DNA of 64,000 bases from an uncultured Helicobacter sp. (GCA_944326445.1 CALVDZ010000005.1:41742-105741); one strand, 5' to 3'; shown: positions 16,953 to 25,986, counted from the stretch's first letter. Notes: generated by a model from the letters alone, not told the origin. Translations and numbers: made by a program.

Positions 16953-18602
16953 CGCACCCTATAGACATAAAAATACAACGGCAAGCCAAAGGCATTTTGG
17001 CTTAGTATCACCTCGCCTTGCACCCTATCGCGCATAAATGCCTTGAGAAATGCTTTCAGCCCAAGCTTTGGAATCTCAAGCCCAAAATCGCTTGTGTGCA
17101 GTAGCTCGTAGGTTTGCTCTAGCGCAGCTAGTGAATCTGTGGTGATATTATTTAGCGTGTATGGCGTGAGCACGACGATATCCCCACTTTGCTTAGGCAC
17201 GATGGCATTGCTCCTAAAGACGCTATATGGGCTATCTGGCTTCTCCTGCCCCAAAAGCACATTATCCACCTCCCTATCAGAATGCAAATCAAACTCCCTC
17301 GCCCCATAAAAGCTAAGCCACGCGCCAAAGCTATGATAGACTTCCACGCCCGAAGCGCGATTGACACCCTCGAGATAAATGCGCGTGTTGGGGTTTTGTG
17401 CGATATAGTCGTGTAAAAAATGCAAGGTGTCTTGGAAATTATTTGGCACGAGCTTATAAAAGGCAAACTGATAGGCACTCATAAACGCGCTATTGCCCAC
17501 AAAAATCACCAAACACAGCACATAAATCACCTTTATAATGCGCACACGCCAATAATACACACCCATACCCACAAGCCCTATGAGCCCAAACACATACGCA
17601 GGAAGTGGGTAATGCACATCGCCAATTTTTAGCACGATATACTCGGCGCAAAGCACCAATGCCGCGATAAGCGCAGAATCTAGCAATGGCATAAATGGGG
17701 ATTTTTTCACAAAGACTTGGTAGATTCTATACAGCATAAAACAAGGTATCGCCACAAACAAAAACGGCTCTTGCAAAATGTAGTTAAACACGACTTTTGC
17801 CATCACAATCAGCTGATTATAGGGCGTGTCGCCATAGCTCCCGCCGCCCTGCTTTTGGGCAAGCACCACTAGCGCATACACGAGCAGCCACACCACGCTA
17901 CTTAGCACAAGCGCGATATCAAAGGCTTTGGTGGCTTTTGATGAGTTTTTGTAATCTAGCACAAAATGCACAAACCCAAAAGCCCCAAGCATCGCAAACG
18001 CCGTCTCTTTGTAATACAGTGCAAAATTTGCACACATCACGCCAAATGCCAAAAAAATCCAAGCCCTAGCACTCACACGCGCATATACCACATACATATA
18101 GCACGCCAAAAAGAGACTCAAAAACACAAACTCCATACGCTCTGGCGCAAAAAGCCTAAGCCAAGCTGTGATAAAGGTGGGAGAAAACAGACAGATGAGA
18201 ATAGTTACATAGACAAAAGCGCGCGCGGCGTGGGATTGCGTATGCGCAGTGAATCTAAAAAGCCCATAGCGCAGGCACCACGCGACTATGAGGAGACAAA
18301 TGGCGTTAAAGGCATAAAACACACCCGCACTCGGAGTAAAAATCGCACTTAGGATATTCCACTCCTGCCCATCAAGAGGGAAAAACCGCCCAATGTCTTT
18401 GAAAATAAAGTAGGGGATAGACTCGCCTACAAAAAGCGTTTTGGTAAAACCGTGATCGTCAATCACGCTAAACTCCGCCCAAGAGGCGACTAAAATCGCA
18501 TACCAAATGACGATAATCCAAAATACACCATCACTCACAAGCCCCTTGGAGCTTACTTTTAGGCTATTGCCCCCCCCCCGAACTTAAATTTGCCTGATAC
18601 AT
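16949..18602 (-). CDS. Poly-G phase-variable multi-pass membrane protein, OFF in this sequence (GT-C glycosyltransferase-like layout)
   Basis: About eleven hydrophobic segments fill the first two thirds of this protein, followed by a soluble C-terminal domain of about 170 residues. That layout resembles GT-C lipid-linked glycosyltransferases, but I recognise no decisive motif. The uninterrupted frame begins at GTG 18538. Upstream there is a far better start: ATG 18602 with AAAGGAG and a TATAAT box. From that ATG the frame runs MYQANLSS, enters a run of ten G (18570-18579) and stops at TAG two codons later. With nine or twelve G the frame would join the membrane protein without a stop. The gene is therefore most likely switched by slipped-strand mispairing and is OFF here. 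It overlaps dxr tail to tail. Confidence 0.8.
18570..18579 (-). repeat. G10 tract (C10 on plus strand), contingency repeat
   Basis: Ten consecutive G residues (minus strand) lie nine codons after ATG 18602 and just before CAATAG. Length modulo three decides whether translation enters the membrane-protein frame; nine or twelve would be ON. Confidence 0.92.
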
Positions 18603-18638
18603 AACACTCCTTTTGTTGGTTTAATTATCGAAGCGCGC

Positions 18639-18644
18639 ATTATA
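18639..18644 (-). promoter_or_regulatory. TATAAT -10 box of the phase-variable gene
   Basis: On the minus strand TTGCTATAATGCGC lies 37 bases before ATG 18602, which supports that upstream start. The AAAGGAG ribosome site is at about 18607-18613. Confidence 0.7.
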
Positions 18645-18653
18645 GCAATATTT

Positions 18654-18735
18654 GCTGCAAGTTCCTTATGATTATATATCGCTCGCAGAGAGTGAATCTC
18701 CACTCGCTCCGCTGCGCGAACATACACAGAATCTA
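18654..18735 (-). repeat. Dispersed two-hairpin repeat, copy D
   Basis: Read on the minus strand this begins AGATTCTGTGTATG, continues CGCGCAGCGGAGCGAGTGG, has a 7-bp stem GTGGAGA/TCTCTGC around TTCAC (two wobble pairs), and then GCGAGCGATA. The same skeleton occurs at 35458, 38449 and 63924. The second hairpin is poorly kept in this copy. Confidence 0.7.
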
Positions 18736-18812
18736 GAGCGAGATTGTGTGTTTTGGTATCAGCGCACCAAGGAATGCGCTGTGGGCGATGTGGATTCTAT
18801 CGATCAGTCCTT

Positions 18813-20135
18813 TTATTGTTCCCACTGCCTCGCTAGATAATCCACTTTCTCAAAAAACTCCTCACTCGCTCTCTCCATCTCTCTAAAGTCGTTGATTATT
18901 TTGCGCTGATTTTGCACGCCATCAGCATAAGCATCTTGCACGCCGGCTTTGCCATGAGTAATAACGCGCTTGTGTGAATCCAAAATCTCAGCCAAAATCT
19001 GCGTGCCTTCATAAAACACCTTGCCACGCTTCTCATACCATAGGTGGAATGCGTCCTCGCACGCACTCTCATAATCACTAGGATTGCGTCCTTTTAGCAC
19101 ATGCCTATAAGAATCTGCCTTGAAAATAATATGATCGATCATCATAGAATTCCCATTGATGCGCGAAGAGATGATTTTCATACTAGATTCTATGCTCTTA
19201 GAGCTCTCTAACATACCACTTAGCACCGATTCAAACTCACTCATCAGCTCGCGGAAACTATGCACCGACTGGGAGATATGCTGGGAGTTTTCAGAGATCT
19301 GGAGCGTATCTTGCTGGAATATCGTGAGCTGGGCTTGGATATCTTTAGTCGAGCTTTGTGTCTTTTCAGCGAGTTTGCGCACCTCATCTGCCACCACGGC
19401 AAAGCCTCGCCCATGCTCGCCTGCGCGTGCGGCTTCGATAGCGGCGTTTAGGGCTAGGAGATTGGTTTGATCGGCGATATCGTTGATGACACTTGTGATT
19501 TGGCGCACTTCCTCACTGCGTTTGCCGAGTGCTTCGATATTGGTGTTGTTAGAATCTACAAGTGAGGAGATCTCTTCTAGAGATTGGAGAGATTTGTTGA
19601 TCTCTGTGTGGCTTTTTTCAGAGCCTTTCACCATAGATTCTAACGCCCCTAGTGCCGATACGAGCGTCTTCATACTCCTGTGGAAACTATCTTGGATAAA
19701 CTTCTGCTGGGCGAGGTTGCCATTGACTTCTTCAAGGGCGTGGTTTAACTCCCTTTTGGCATTCATTGTCATAGATTCTAAAATAGTCTTCATACTAGCA
19801 TTGACTTGATCGCCCACCATTGCGAGATTGGGCAGCATACCATCGGTAAGGAATGGGCGGAATATGTCTTTTCTAGTAGCATTGGCAGCGAGAGTTCTAT
19901 TCTCGCGGATAAAGGTTTCAAGCTGATCAAGGAGTTCATTAAGATCTAGGGCGACTTGTCCCCATGATGATGAGCCGATATGGGTAACGCGCGGCTCAAA
20001 ATTCCCCTTAATCGCTTCAGAGGTAACAAACCCAAGTCTCTCGCTAAAGGCGTGCATCTTGAGTAATTGCATCGATAGCACAATCACACAAATCACGAGT
20101 ATCGCGCACACTGCGCCCAAAATCACTGCCATCAT
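18813..20135 (-). CDS. cetA: Methyl-accepting chemotaxis protein, CetA-like, with C-terminal CZB-type zinc domain
   Basis: One N-terminal membrane helix (about residues 3-24) leads directly to a HAMP-like segment and a coiled-coil signalling domain; there is no periplasmic sensor. The signalling tip is DQTNLLALNAAIEAARAGEHGRGF (residues split here as the conserved hairpin), followed by VVADEVRKLAEKT. The last 107 residues carry His335, Cys359, His388 and His394 in the spacing of a CZB zinc-binding domain. The start overlaps the PAS gene by 4 bp, as in the CetA-CetB energy-taxis pair of Campylobacter, where the PAS protein senses redox and CetA passes the signal to CheA. The CZB tail is an addition worth noting. 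Confidence 0.85.
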   Translation of the reverse strand: MMAVILGAVCAILVICVIVLSMQLLKMHAFSERLGFVTSEAIKGNFEPRVTHIGSSSWGQVALDLNELLDQLETFIRENRTLAANATRKDIFRPFLTDGMLPNLAMVGDQVNASMKTILESMTMNAKRELNHALEEVNGNLAQQKFIQDSFHRSMKTLVSALGALESMVKGSEKSHTEINKSLQSLEEISSLVDSNNTNIEALGKRSEEVRQITSVINDIADQTNLLALNAAIEAARAGEHGRGFAVVADEVRKLAEKTQSSTKDIQAQLTIFQQDTLQISENSQHISQSVHSFRELMSEFESVLSGMLESSKSIESSMKIISSRINGNSMMIDHIIFKADSYRHVLKGRNPSDYESACEDAFHLWYEKRGKVFYEGTQILAEILDSHKRVITHGKAGVQDAYADGVQNQRKIINDFREMERASEEFFEKVDYLARQWEQ

Positions 20136-20629
20136 AGCTCCTCTCCTAGCTGCAAGCGCAAAATCGCGTTTGCATAAGTCTGATTTTGCTTAGCAAAAAA
20201 CTCGTGTAGATACGCTAGTCCCGCGTCTAAGCCTTGGGCACTCTCAATGTCTTTAAGCTCTTTATAAAGATTGCTAATCGTCTCTAGCACAGCTCTATTT
20301 GGCCGCCGCCGCACGGAGTAGTAGCCGATGATTTTGTTGGTAATATCCACAGAGGGCGTGACATTGGCAAACACCCAGTAATACCCTCCGTCTTTGGAGA
20401 GATTTTTGACAAATGCATTAATCTCGCGCTTATTACTCACTTCCTCCCACAAAAACTTAAAAATCGTGCGCGGCATATCGGGATGGCGCACGATCGAGTG
20501 GGGCTTGCCCAAAAGCTCAGATTCACTAAACCCCGAAACCTCGATAAATGCTTGATTGCAATAAGTAATCTTACCTTTTGGATCGGTTTTTGAAACCAAA
20601 AAGCCTTTAATTTCTTTCTCTTGGCTCAT
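20132..20629 (-). CDS. cetB: PAS-domain redox sensor, CetB/Aer-like
   Basis: The 165-residue soluble protein is essentially one PAS domain of the Aer type: DPKGKITYCNQAFIEVSGF, then LLGKPHSIVRHPDMPRTIF, and GGYYWVFANVTPSVD. Aer-type PAS domains bind FAD and report on electron transport. I chose the ATG at 20629 because GAGGAG lies just upstream and the length then equals that of Campylobacter CetB. An ATG at 20665 would add 12 residues. It overlaps the chemotaxis-protein gene (ATGA) and should be made with it. FAD binding is inferred from the family. Confidence 0.85.
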   Translation of the reverse strand: MSQEKEIKGFLVSKTDPKGKITYCNQAFIEVSGFSESELLGKPHSIVRHPDMPRTIFKFLWEEVSNKREINAFVKNLSKDGGYYWVFANVTPSVDITNKIIGYYSVRRRPNRAVLETISNLYKELKDIESAQGLDAGLAYLHEFFAKQNQTYANAILRLQLGEEL

Positions 20630-20748
20630 TACACACTCCTCTATATCACTAAATTTATCACTCATTGATTATAAAACATTGCGCATTAAATGACAAGAAA
20701 TTGGGTAAAATTCCCCTCACACAAACAACCAAACACAAAGGAGTCGCA

Positions 20749-21231
20749 ATGCCACACACCCAAGAAGAGTTTGAAAAATTCGTCGCTCAAAGTTTTGATT
20801 TTGCTCGCAATAATGACACAGAATCTTTGCGGATTATGCTTGATGCTGGACTAAATGTCAATCTCGCCAATCACAAAGGCAACACCCTCCTTATGCTCGC
20901 TGCTTACAATAATAGCCTTGAAGTCGCCCAAATGCTATTGCAAAGAGGCGCAGAAGTCGATAAAAAAAACGACAAAGCCCAAACGCCCCTAGCTGGCGTG
21001 TGCTTTAAGGGCTATAAAGAAATGGCGGAATTGCTCCTAAAGTATGGGGCAAATCCCGATGAGGACAATGGATTGGGACTGACACCGATTAATTGTGCGA
21101 TAATGTTTCGCCACAAAGAGATTCTAAAGCTCCTCCTCTCACACTCACACAAAAAACTTTCAATATGGCAAAAAATTGGCTTATTTTTTTTGGGAAAATT
21201 TTCAAAAAAAGAAGATAGCTCTCATAGGTAG
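20749..21231 (+). CDS. Ankyrin-repeat protein next to catalase
   Basis: The 160-residue protein has three to four ankyrin repeats: DTESLRIMLDAGLNVNLAN, KGNTLLMLAAYNNSLEVAQM, AQTPLAGVCFKGYKEMAELL and LGLTPINCAIMFRHKEILKL. The start at 20749 has AAAGGAG upstream; a longer frame from 20665 has none. It lies 69 bp before katA on the same strand. In Campylobacter jejuni an ankyrin protein encoded beside katA (Cj1386) is needed for full catalase activity and heme loading, so a similar helper role is likely. The C-terminal tail KIGLFFLGKFSKKEDSS is hydrophobic then charged. Confidence 0.85.
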   Translation: MPHTQEEFEKFVAQSFDFARNNDTESLRIMLDAGLNVNLANHKGNTLLMLAAYNNSLEVAQMLLQRGAEVDKKNDKAQTPLAGVCFKGYKEMAELLLKYGANPDEDNGLGLTPINCAIMFRHKEILKLLLSHSHKKLSIWQKIGLFFLGKFSKKEDSSHR

Positions 21232-21300
21232 AAATTATGATTTAAACCGATATTACAATGTCCCCCTTGTTTGACATTAACAACACTTAAAGGAGCTACA

Positions 21301-22731
21301 ATGAAAACACTAACAACCGCCACAGGCACACCCATAGCCGATAACCAAAACTCCCTAACAGCAGGGAAAAGAGGGCCTACACTTTTGCAGGATACTTGGC
21401 TACTAGAGAAGCTAGCACATTTTGATAGGGAGCGAATCCCCGAGCGAGTCGTGCATGCCAAGGGCAGTGCTGCCTATGGCGAGCTAACCATCACAAGCGA
21501 CATTACGCAATACTCCAAAGCCGACTTATTTTCACAAGTAGGTAAAAAGACGAAAGCCTTTTTGCGATTTTCCACCGTGGCAGGGGAGCGAGGGGCTGCC
21601 GACGCGGAACGCGATGTGCGAGGCTTCGCGCTCAAGCTCTACACACAGGAGGGTAATTGGGATATCGTGGGCAACAACACGCCGGTATTTTTCATCAAAG
21701 ACGCAGTCAAATTCCCAGATTTTATCCATTCCCAAAAGCGAGATCCCAAGACAAACCTACGAAGCAGCACGGCTGCGTGGGATTTTTGGAGCTTGCACCC
21801 AGAATCTTTGCACCAAGTAACAATCCTTATGAGTGATAGAGGAATCCCACGAAGTTATCGCGAAATGCATGGCTTTGGTAGCCACACATATAGCTTTATC
21901 AATGCCAAAGGCGAGCGATTTTGGGTGAAATTCCACTTTAAATCCATGCAAGGCATTGTCAATCTCAGCAACAAAGAAGCGGCTGCAATCATCGCTAAGG
22001 ATAGAGAATCTCATCAAAAAGATTTGTTTGAAAACATTGAGCGGGGGAATTTTCCTAAATGGCGATTCTGTGTGCAGATAATGCCAGAATCTGAAGCTGC
22101 TCACTACAAGTTTAATCCCTTTGATCTCACCAAAACTTGGAGTCATAAAGACTATCCGCTCATTGAAGTGGGGATTTTGGAGCTTAACAAAAATCCAGAG
22201 AATTACTTTGCCGAAGTCGAGCAAGCCGCGTTTAACCCCGCAAATATCGTGCCGGGTGTGGGATATAGCCCCGATAAAATGCTCCAAGGACGGCTCTTTA
22301 GCTATGGCGACACGCAGCGATACCGCCTAGGGATTAACCACGCACAGATTCCTGTCAATGCCCCTATTGCTCCCGTGAGCAACACGCATCGTGATGGCTA
22401 TATGCAGATGGGAAGCTTTGGAGGAATGCGCAACTACAACCCAAGCTACTACAACGACTATACAGAATCTAATCAAGCAAGCGAGCCGCCTTTGCATATC
22501 AAAGAAAGCGAGATAATGGATCGATACAACCACCGCGAGTATGAGGAGGATCATTTTAGCCAAGCAGGGGATCTCTATCGTCTGATGAGTGCAGAGCAAA
22601 AAGAGATTTTGTGCCAAAATATCAAAGAAGCAATGGAGGGCGTGCCTGTGGAGATTAAAAAGCGTCAGATCGAGCACTTCAAAAAGGCTGATGCCAACTA
22701 TGGCAAACGCGTGGAGGAATTGGTGCTCTAA
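21301..22731 (+). CDS. katA: Catalase KatA
   Basis: This is a monofunctional heme catalase of the small-subunit clade. The distal histidine is in RVVHAKGSAAYG (His52), the distal asparagine in GNNTPVFFIKD, and the proximal heme ligand tyrosine in RLFSYGDTQRYRLG. The ATG at 21301 follows AAAGGAGCTACA. The 476-residue protein degrades hydrogen peroxide in cytoplasm or periplasm; no signal peptide is seen. An ankyrin helper gene precedes it. A Fur-family regulator at 7588 is a plausible controller, but I see no clear operator. Confidence 0.97.
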   Translation: MKTLTTATGTPIADNQNSLTAGKRGPTLLQDTWLLEKLAHFDRERIPERVVHAKGSAAYGELTITSDITQYSKADLFSQVGKKTKAFLRFSTVAGERGAADAERDVRGFALKLYTQEGNWDIVGNNTPVFFIKDAVKFPDFIHSQKRDPKTNLRSSTAAWDFWSLHPESLHQVTILMSDRGIPRSYREMHGFGSHTYSFINAKGERFWVKFHFKSMQGIVNLSNKEAAAIIAKDRESHQKDLFENIERGNFPKWRFCVQIMPESEAAHYKFNPFDLTKTWSHKDYPLIEVGILELNKNPENYFAEVEQAAFNPANIVPGVGYSPDKMLQGRLFSYGDTQRYRLGINHAQIPVNAPIAPVSNTHRDGYMQMGSFGGMRNYNPSYYNDYTESNQASEPPLHIKESEIMDRYNHREYEEDHFSQAGDLYRLMSAEQKEILCQNIKEAMEGVPVEIKKRQIEHFKKADANYGKRVEELVL

Positions 22732-22773
22732 ATAACAATCGGGGTGCGAGTCGCCCCATTCCACTTAAGACGC

Positions 22774-23577
22774 CTATGCGATAATCTGCACTTCGCACTC
22801 TAGCATTATCCCACTAGATTCAAACACGCGCTTTTTGGCTAGCTCTATGAGCTCCATAGCCTCTGTGAATGTGCCCCCACCAAGATTAATTAAAAAATTT
22901 GCGTGCTCTTGCGCAAAGCCCATACCGCCGATTCTAAAGCCCTTTAGTCCTACAGATTCTAACAACCTCCCAGCATAATCGCCCCTAGGATTCTTAAAGC
23001 AGCTCCCACAACTAAGGGCTTTGGGGTGATGGGCACGGAGTGAGAGAAAATCCTGCGTGAGCGTATGAGCAAAGCCCTGTGTTTTGTGAATCTTCGCGCC
23101 ACAAATCACGCCGCTAATCGCGCTTGTGCGATACCCAAAACCAAGCTCCTCGCCCCTTATCCACACGCCATTGACATTGACTTCTAGTAGCCGCTCGCCT
23201 ATCTCGTGCATTCCCCCGCGCTTATCCTTGAGCCCAGCGTTCATCTTAATGATCCCACCTAGCGAGCCGGGCAAGCCCTGCAAAAACTCCATACCGCCCA
23301 AATCGTGCTTTTTAAAAAAGCTACAAATCTGCCCCGAGCTCATCGCCGCGCCGATATGCACGCAGTGCAATTGCACCTCAATAAACGCAAAGCTTTTGTC
23401 TAGCATATACAAATGTGAGGCGTTTGGGGAGATGAGGAGATTATTTGCTTTGCCGATGATGTGGGCGTTTGGGGGCAGGGAGGAGCACTCGCGGGGAGAT
23501 TCTATCATCTGCACTTCTAGGGGCGTGCCCACGCGCAGACTTGAGTATTTAGAAAAGTCAATAACGCGTGCGTGCAT
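22774..23577 (-). CDS. murB: UDP-N-acetylenolpyruvoylglucosamine reductase MurB
   Basis: MurB completes UDP-MurNAc synthesis with an FAD cofactor. The FAD-binding parts are SSLRVGTPLEV and HIIGKANNLLIS; the loop GLPGSLGGIIKMNAG and the catalytic serine in SCGSCFKNPRGDYAG are clear. At 267 residues it is the short epsilonproteobacterial form. Its ATG shares a base with the fliQ stop (TAATG). Confidence 0.94.
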   Translation of the reverse strand: MHARVIDFSKYSSLRVGTPLEVQMIESPRECSSLPPNAHIIGKANNLLISPNASHLYMLDKSFAFIEVQLHCVHIGAAMSSGQICSFFKKHDLGGMEFLQGLPGSLGGIIKMNAGLKDKRGGMHEIGERLLEVNVNGVWIRGEELGFGYRTSAISGVICGAKIHKTQGFAHTLTQDFLSLRAHHPKALSCGSCFKNPRGDYAGRLLESVGLKGFRIGGMGFAQEHANFLINLGGGTFTEAMELIELAKKRVFESSGIMLECEVQIIA

Positions 23578-23843
23578 TAAAACTTAATATCTACAATCAT
23601 ATTAAAAAGCATAGTCGTGTAATCCGTGATCATACCAATCATCCACGGCATCGCAAAGATAATCACCGCCACGACTGCCAAGATTTTGGGGACAAAGCTT
23701 AGAGTCATTTCATTTATCTGTGTGGTGGCTTGAAAAATGCTCACCAAAAGCCCCACGATAAGCCCAGCTAGCAGCATAGGCAGCGAAAGAATAAGAGTGA
23801 TTTTATAAGTTTGTATCGCTAGGCTCATCAGTTGGGATTCCAT
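23577..23843 (-). CDS. fliQ: Flagellar export apparatus protein FliQ
   Basis: This 88-residue protein has two membrane helices, ITLILSLPMLLAGLIVGLLV and the segment around ILAVVAVIIFAMPW, separated by the conserved FQATTQINEMTLSFVPK. FliQ forms part of the export gate with FliP and FliR (fliR is at 48531). The start is set at MESQLM (ATG 23843). A longer frame would run into tRNA-Sec and is rejected. The coupling to murB is typical of Helicobacter. Confidence 0.95.
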   Translation of the reverse strand: MESQLMSLAIQTYKITLILSLPMLLAGLIVGLLVSIFQATTQINEMTLSFVPKILAVVAVIIFAMPWMIGMITDYTTMLFNMIVDIKF

Positions 23844-23873
23844 TGTGATTCCTTGTAGATTCTGTATTGTTAT

Positions 23874-23971
23874 TGGCGAGAAGGCGAGAGAATCGAACTC
23901 CCCAAGAGCTAGACACCTAGCCCTTCTTTGGGTTTGAAGCCCAAGGCGCACACCAGCACACTTGCCTCCCT
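23874..23971 (-). tRNA. selC: tRNA-Sec (anticodon TCA), selC
   Basis: On the minus strand the anticodon arm is TTGGG CTTCAAA CCCAA, giving TCA, which reads UGA. The D stem has 6 bp (GTGTGC/GTGCGC with wobbles), the variable arm is long (about 23 bases), the T loop is TTCGATT, and CCA is encoded. These are hallmarks of tRNA-Sec. The acceptor stem pairs GGGAGGC with GCCTTCT, with two wobble pairs; an eighth pair would be A:C. Exact 5' end is uncertain by one base. Confidence 0.9.
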
Positions 23972-24073
23972 TAGTGGGGCTCAATTATAAACTTTTCTAG
24001 CTTAAATCAAAGAGAATGCGCCAAGAAAATGCTACAATACGCTCTCACAAAAAATAGATAATAAGGAGAGAAT

Positions 24074-24562
24074 ATGCCATTACTAGATAGTTTCAAAGTG
24101 GATCATACGATTATGCCCGCTCCGGCGGTGCGTTTGGCAAAGACTATGCAAACGCCTAAGGGCGATACAATCAGCGTGTTTGATTTGCGATTTTGCGTGC
24201 CAAATGAGGATATTTTGAGCGAAAAGGGAATCCACACGCTTGAGCATTTGTTTGCGGGATTTATGCGCGATCATCTTAACGACACGCGCACCGAGATTAT
24301 TGACATCTCCCCTATGGGCTGCCGCACGGGGTTTTATATGAGTGTGATAGGCGCACCTAGCGATGATAGCGTCAAAGAGGCGTGGGAGGCGAGTATGCGT
24401 GATATCCTCAAAGTCGATACGATCCCAGAGGCGAACAAATACCAATGCGGCACTTACGCTATGCACTCGCTTAAAGAAGCCCAAGACATCGCGGCAAATG
24501 TGCTAGAGAGAGGCGTGGGGATTATGGATACACAAAAGATTTTGTTAAAAGACTTAGTCTAG
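24074..24562 (+). CDS. luxS: S-ribosylhomocysteine lyase LuxS
   Basis: LuxS cleaves S-ribosylhomocysteine to homocysteine and the AI-2 precursor. The metal ligands are His54 and His58 in HTLEHLFAGFMRDHL and Cys125 in YQCGTYAMHS; the catalytic acid/base Cys83 is in SPMGCRTGFY. At 162 residues it is normal. AAGGAGAG precedes the ATG, and GCTACAATACG about 40 bases upstream is a plausible -10 region. Confidence 0.96.
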   Translation: MPLLDSFKVDHTIMPAPAVRLAKTMQTPKGDTISVFDLRFCVPNEDILSEKGIHTLEHLFAGFMRDHLNDTRTEIIDISPMGCRTGFYMSVIGAPSDDSVKEAWEASMRDILKVDTIPEANKYQCGTYAMHSLKEAQDIAANVLERGVGIMDTQKILLKDLV

Positions 24563-24858
24563 GAAGCTTACAAGAGAAGCAAGCAACACCCAATCAAAAG
24601 GGCGAGAGCTTGCACCTACACTATCTTTTAGCAGATTCTGTCTCTAAGCGATTTGGGGAGTGAGGCTATACCTTAACCCAAAAACCGCACCACAAAGGCT
24701 ATAAATGCAGCTTTTAGAATCCAAACAACCTCGCCACTGCAGAATCACAAACCATTTACCACACAATCGAGCGGTGGCAAGTGCAATGGCAAGCAGCAAA
24801 AACAAAGCAAACTCACACAAATAAAGACTTGCAAATCAACAAGCCTCACAACCAACGC
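24563..24858. other. Intergenic DNA without a supported gene
   Basis: Nearly 300 bases separate luxS from the convergent hydrolase remnant. All frames are short and resemble no family. One AGATTCT heptamer lies near 24640. A stretch near 24770-24795 (GGTGGCAAGTGCAATGGCAAG) loosely resembles the first hairpin of the dispersed repeat, too weakly to call. Confidence 0.5.
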
Positions 24859-25957
24859 CTAGTGCAAATTCCCTCTAAAAAACTCTGTGATTTTGTTAAA
24901 TGGAATCTTCTCTACATTGTCATACAAATCCACATGATTTGCGCCCTCCACTATCAAAAGTTCCTTATTGTCGCCCCTTAGCTTTTTAAACGCATCTTCG
25001 CTAAAATACCTGCTATGTGCCCTCTCGCCGTGTATCACTAGCACTGCTGAATCTATCTCATCGCTATAGGCTAAAATAGGCATATTGATAAGCGAGAGGG
25101 AGGAGGTGAGATTCCAACCGCCTGTGGAGTTTATCGAGCGAGGGTGGAAGCCTCTGTCTTTGTTTTTGTAATAGTTGAAATAATCCTTGATAAATTGCGG
25201 CTCATCGCCCTTTAAGGCTATCAGGCAAGCCTCCTGCTTTAGCGAAACTACCGCTTGCAAAGTCCTTGGTGCGTTGTGTGTTTAAGCTTTTCTTTAGCTT
25301 TTTTCTCTCCTCTTTACTATCTTGTGCGTCGTTATAGCCCTTGGCATTCACACGCGTCATATCATACATCGTGGAGGTTACCACCGCCTTGATACGCGTA
25401 TCCATAGCAGCGGCATTGAGTGCAAAGCCCCCAAAGCCACAGATTCCTAAAATCCCTATTTTGCTAGAATCCACCCTTGCGTGATTAGCTAGGAAATCCA
25501 CCGCCGCAGAGAAATCCTCTGTGTTTATATCGGGCGAGGCGACATTTTGGGGTAGATTCTGATTTGCCAAAGCACTCTCGCCAGTAAAAGAGGGATCAAA
25601 AGCTAGCGTGATAAAGCCCTGCTTGGCGAGAGTTTGTGCATATAGCCCTGAAGCCTGCTCTTTTACCGCCCCAAAGGGTCCGCTTATGGCGATAGCGGGG
25701 AGCTTTGTGTTTTTAGAATCTTTTGGTGGATTTTTTAGCAAGTCTTTTGGGATATACAAATCCCCCACCAAAGTAATGCCATAGCGGTTTTTAAAGCTCA
25801 CCTTCTGCACCTCTACCTTGGGACTTTTAGCAAAAGTCTTATCCCAAGATTCTGACTTTGCATTGCCTGTGCTTGTGCTCGCCTGTGCCATAGCTGCACC
25901 TCCTAGAGAAATGATACACGCTCCAAAAAGAAGCGATTTGAAAAGTTTCAATGCCAT
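24859..25957 (-). pseudogene. Exported alpha/beta hydrolase, frameshifted into two pieces
   Basis: The first piece (25957-25202) begins with a signal peptide (LFKSLLFGACIISLGGAAMA) and contains a dienelactone-hydrolase-like core with the nucleophile elbow GICGFGGFAL. It ends soon after DSLKGR. The second piece, in another frame (to 24859), carries the end of the fold with VLVIHGE and the catalytic-histidine region VEGANHVDLY. The two join at about 25202-25215, where LKG of the first frame continues as LKGDEPQFIKDYF in the second. A single-base change in the run CTTAAAGGGCG would restore one protein of about 360 residues. It has the MerR-type promoter at 25987. Confidence 0.82.
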
Positions 25958-25986
25958 AACTGCTCCTTGTAAATTTAATATTTGGA

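Noticed and set aside
21232..21300. PerR operator before katA
   Set aside because: The region is AT-rich, but no convincing inverted repeat of the Per-box type could be pointed out by eye.
22735..22765. Terminator after katA (GGGG/CCCC stem)
   Set aside because: Only four to five pairs with a wobble and no T run; too weak to list as a feature.
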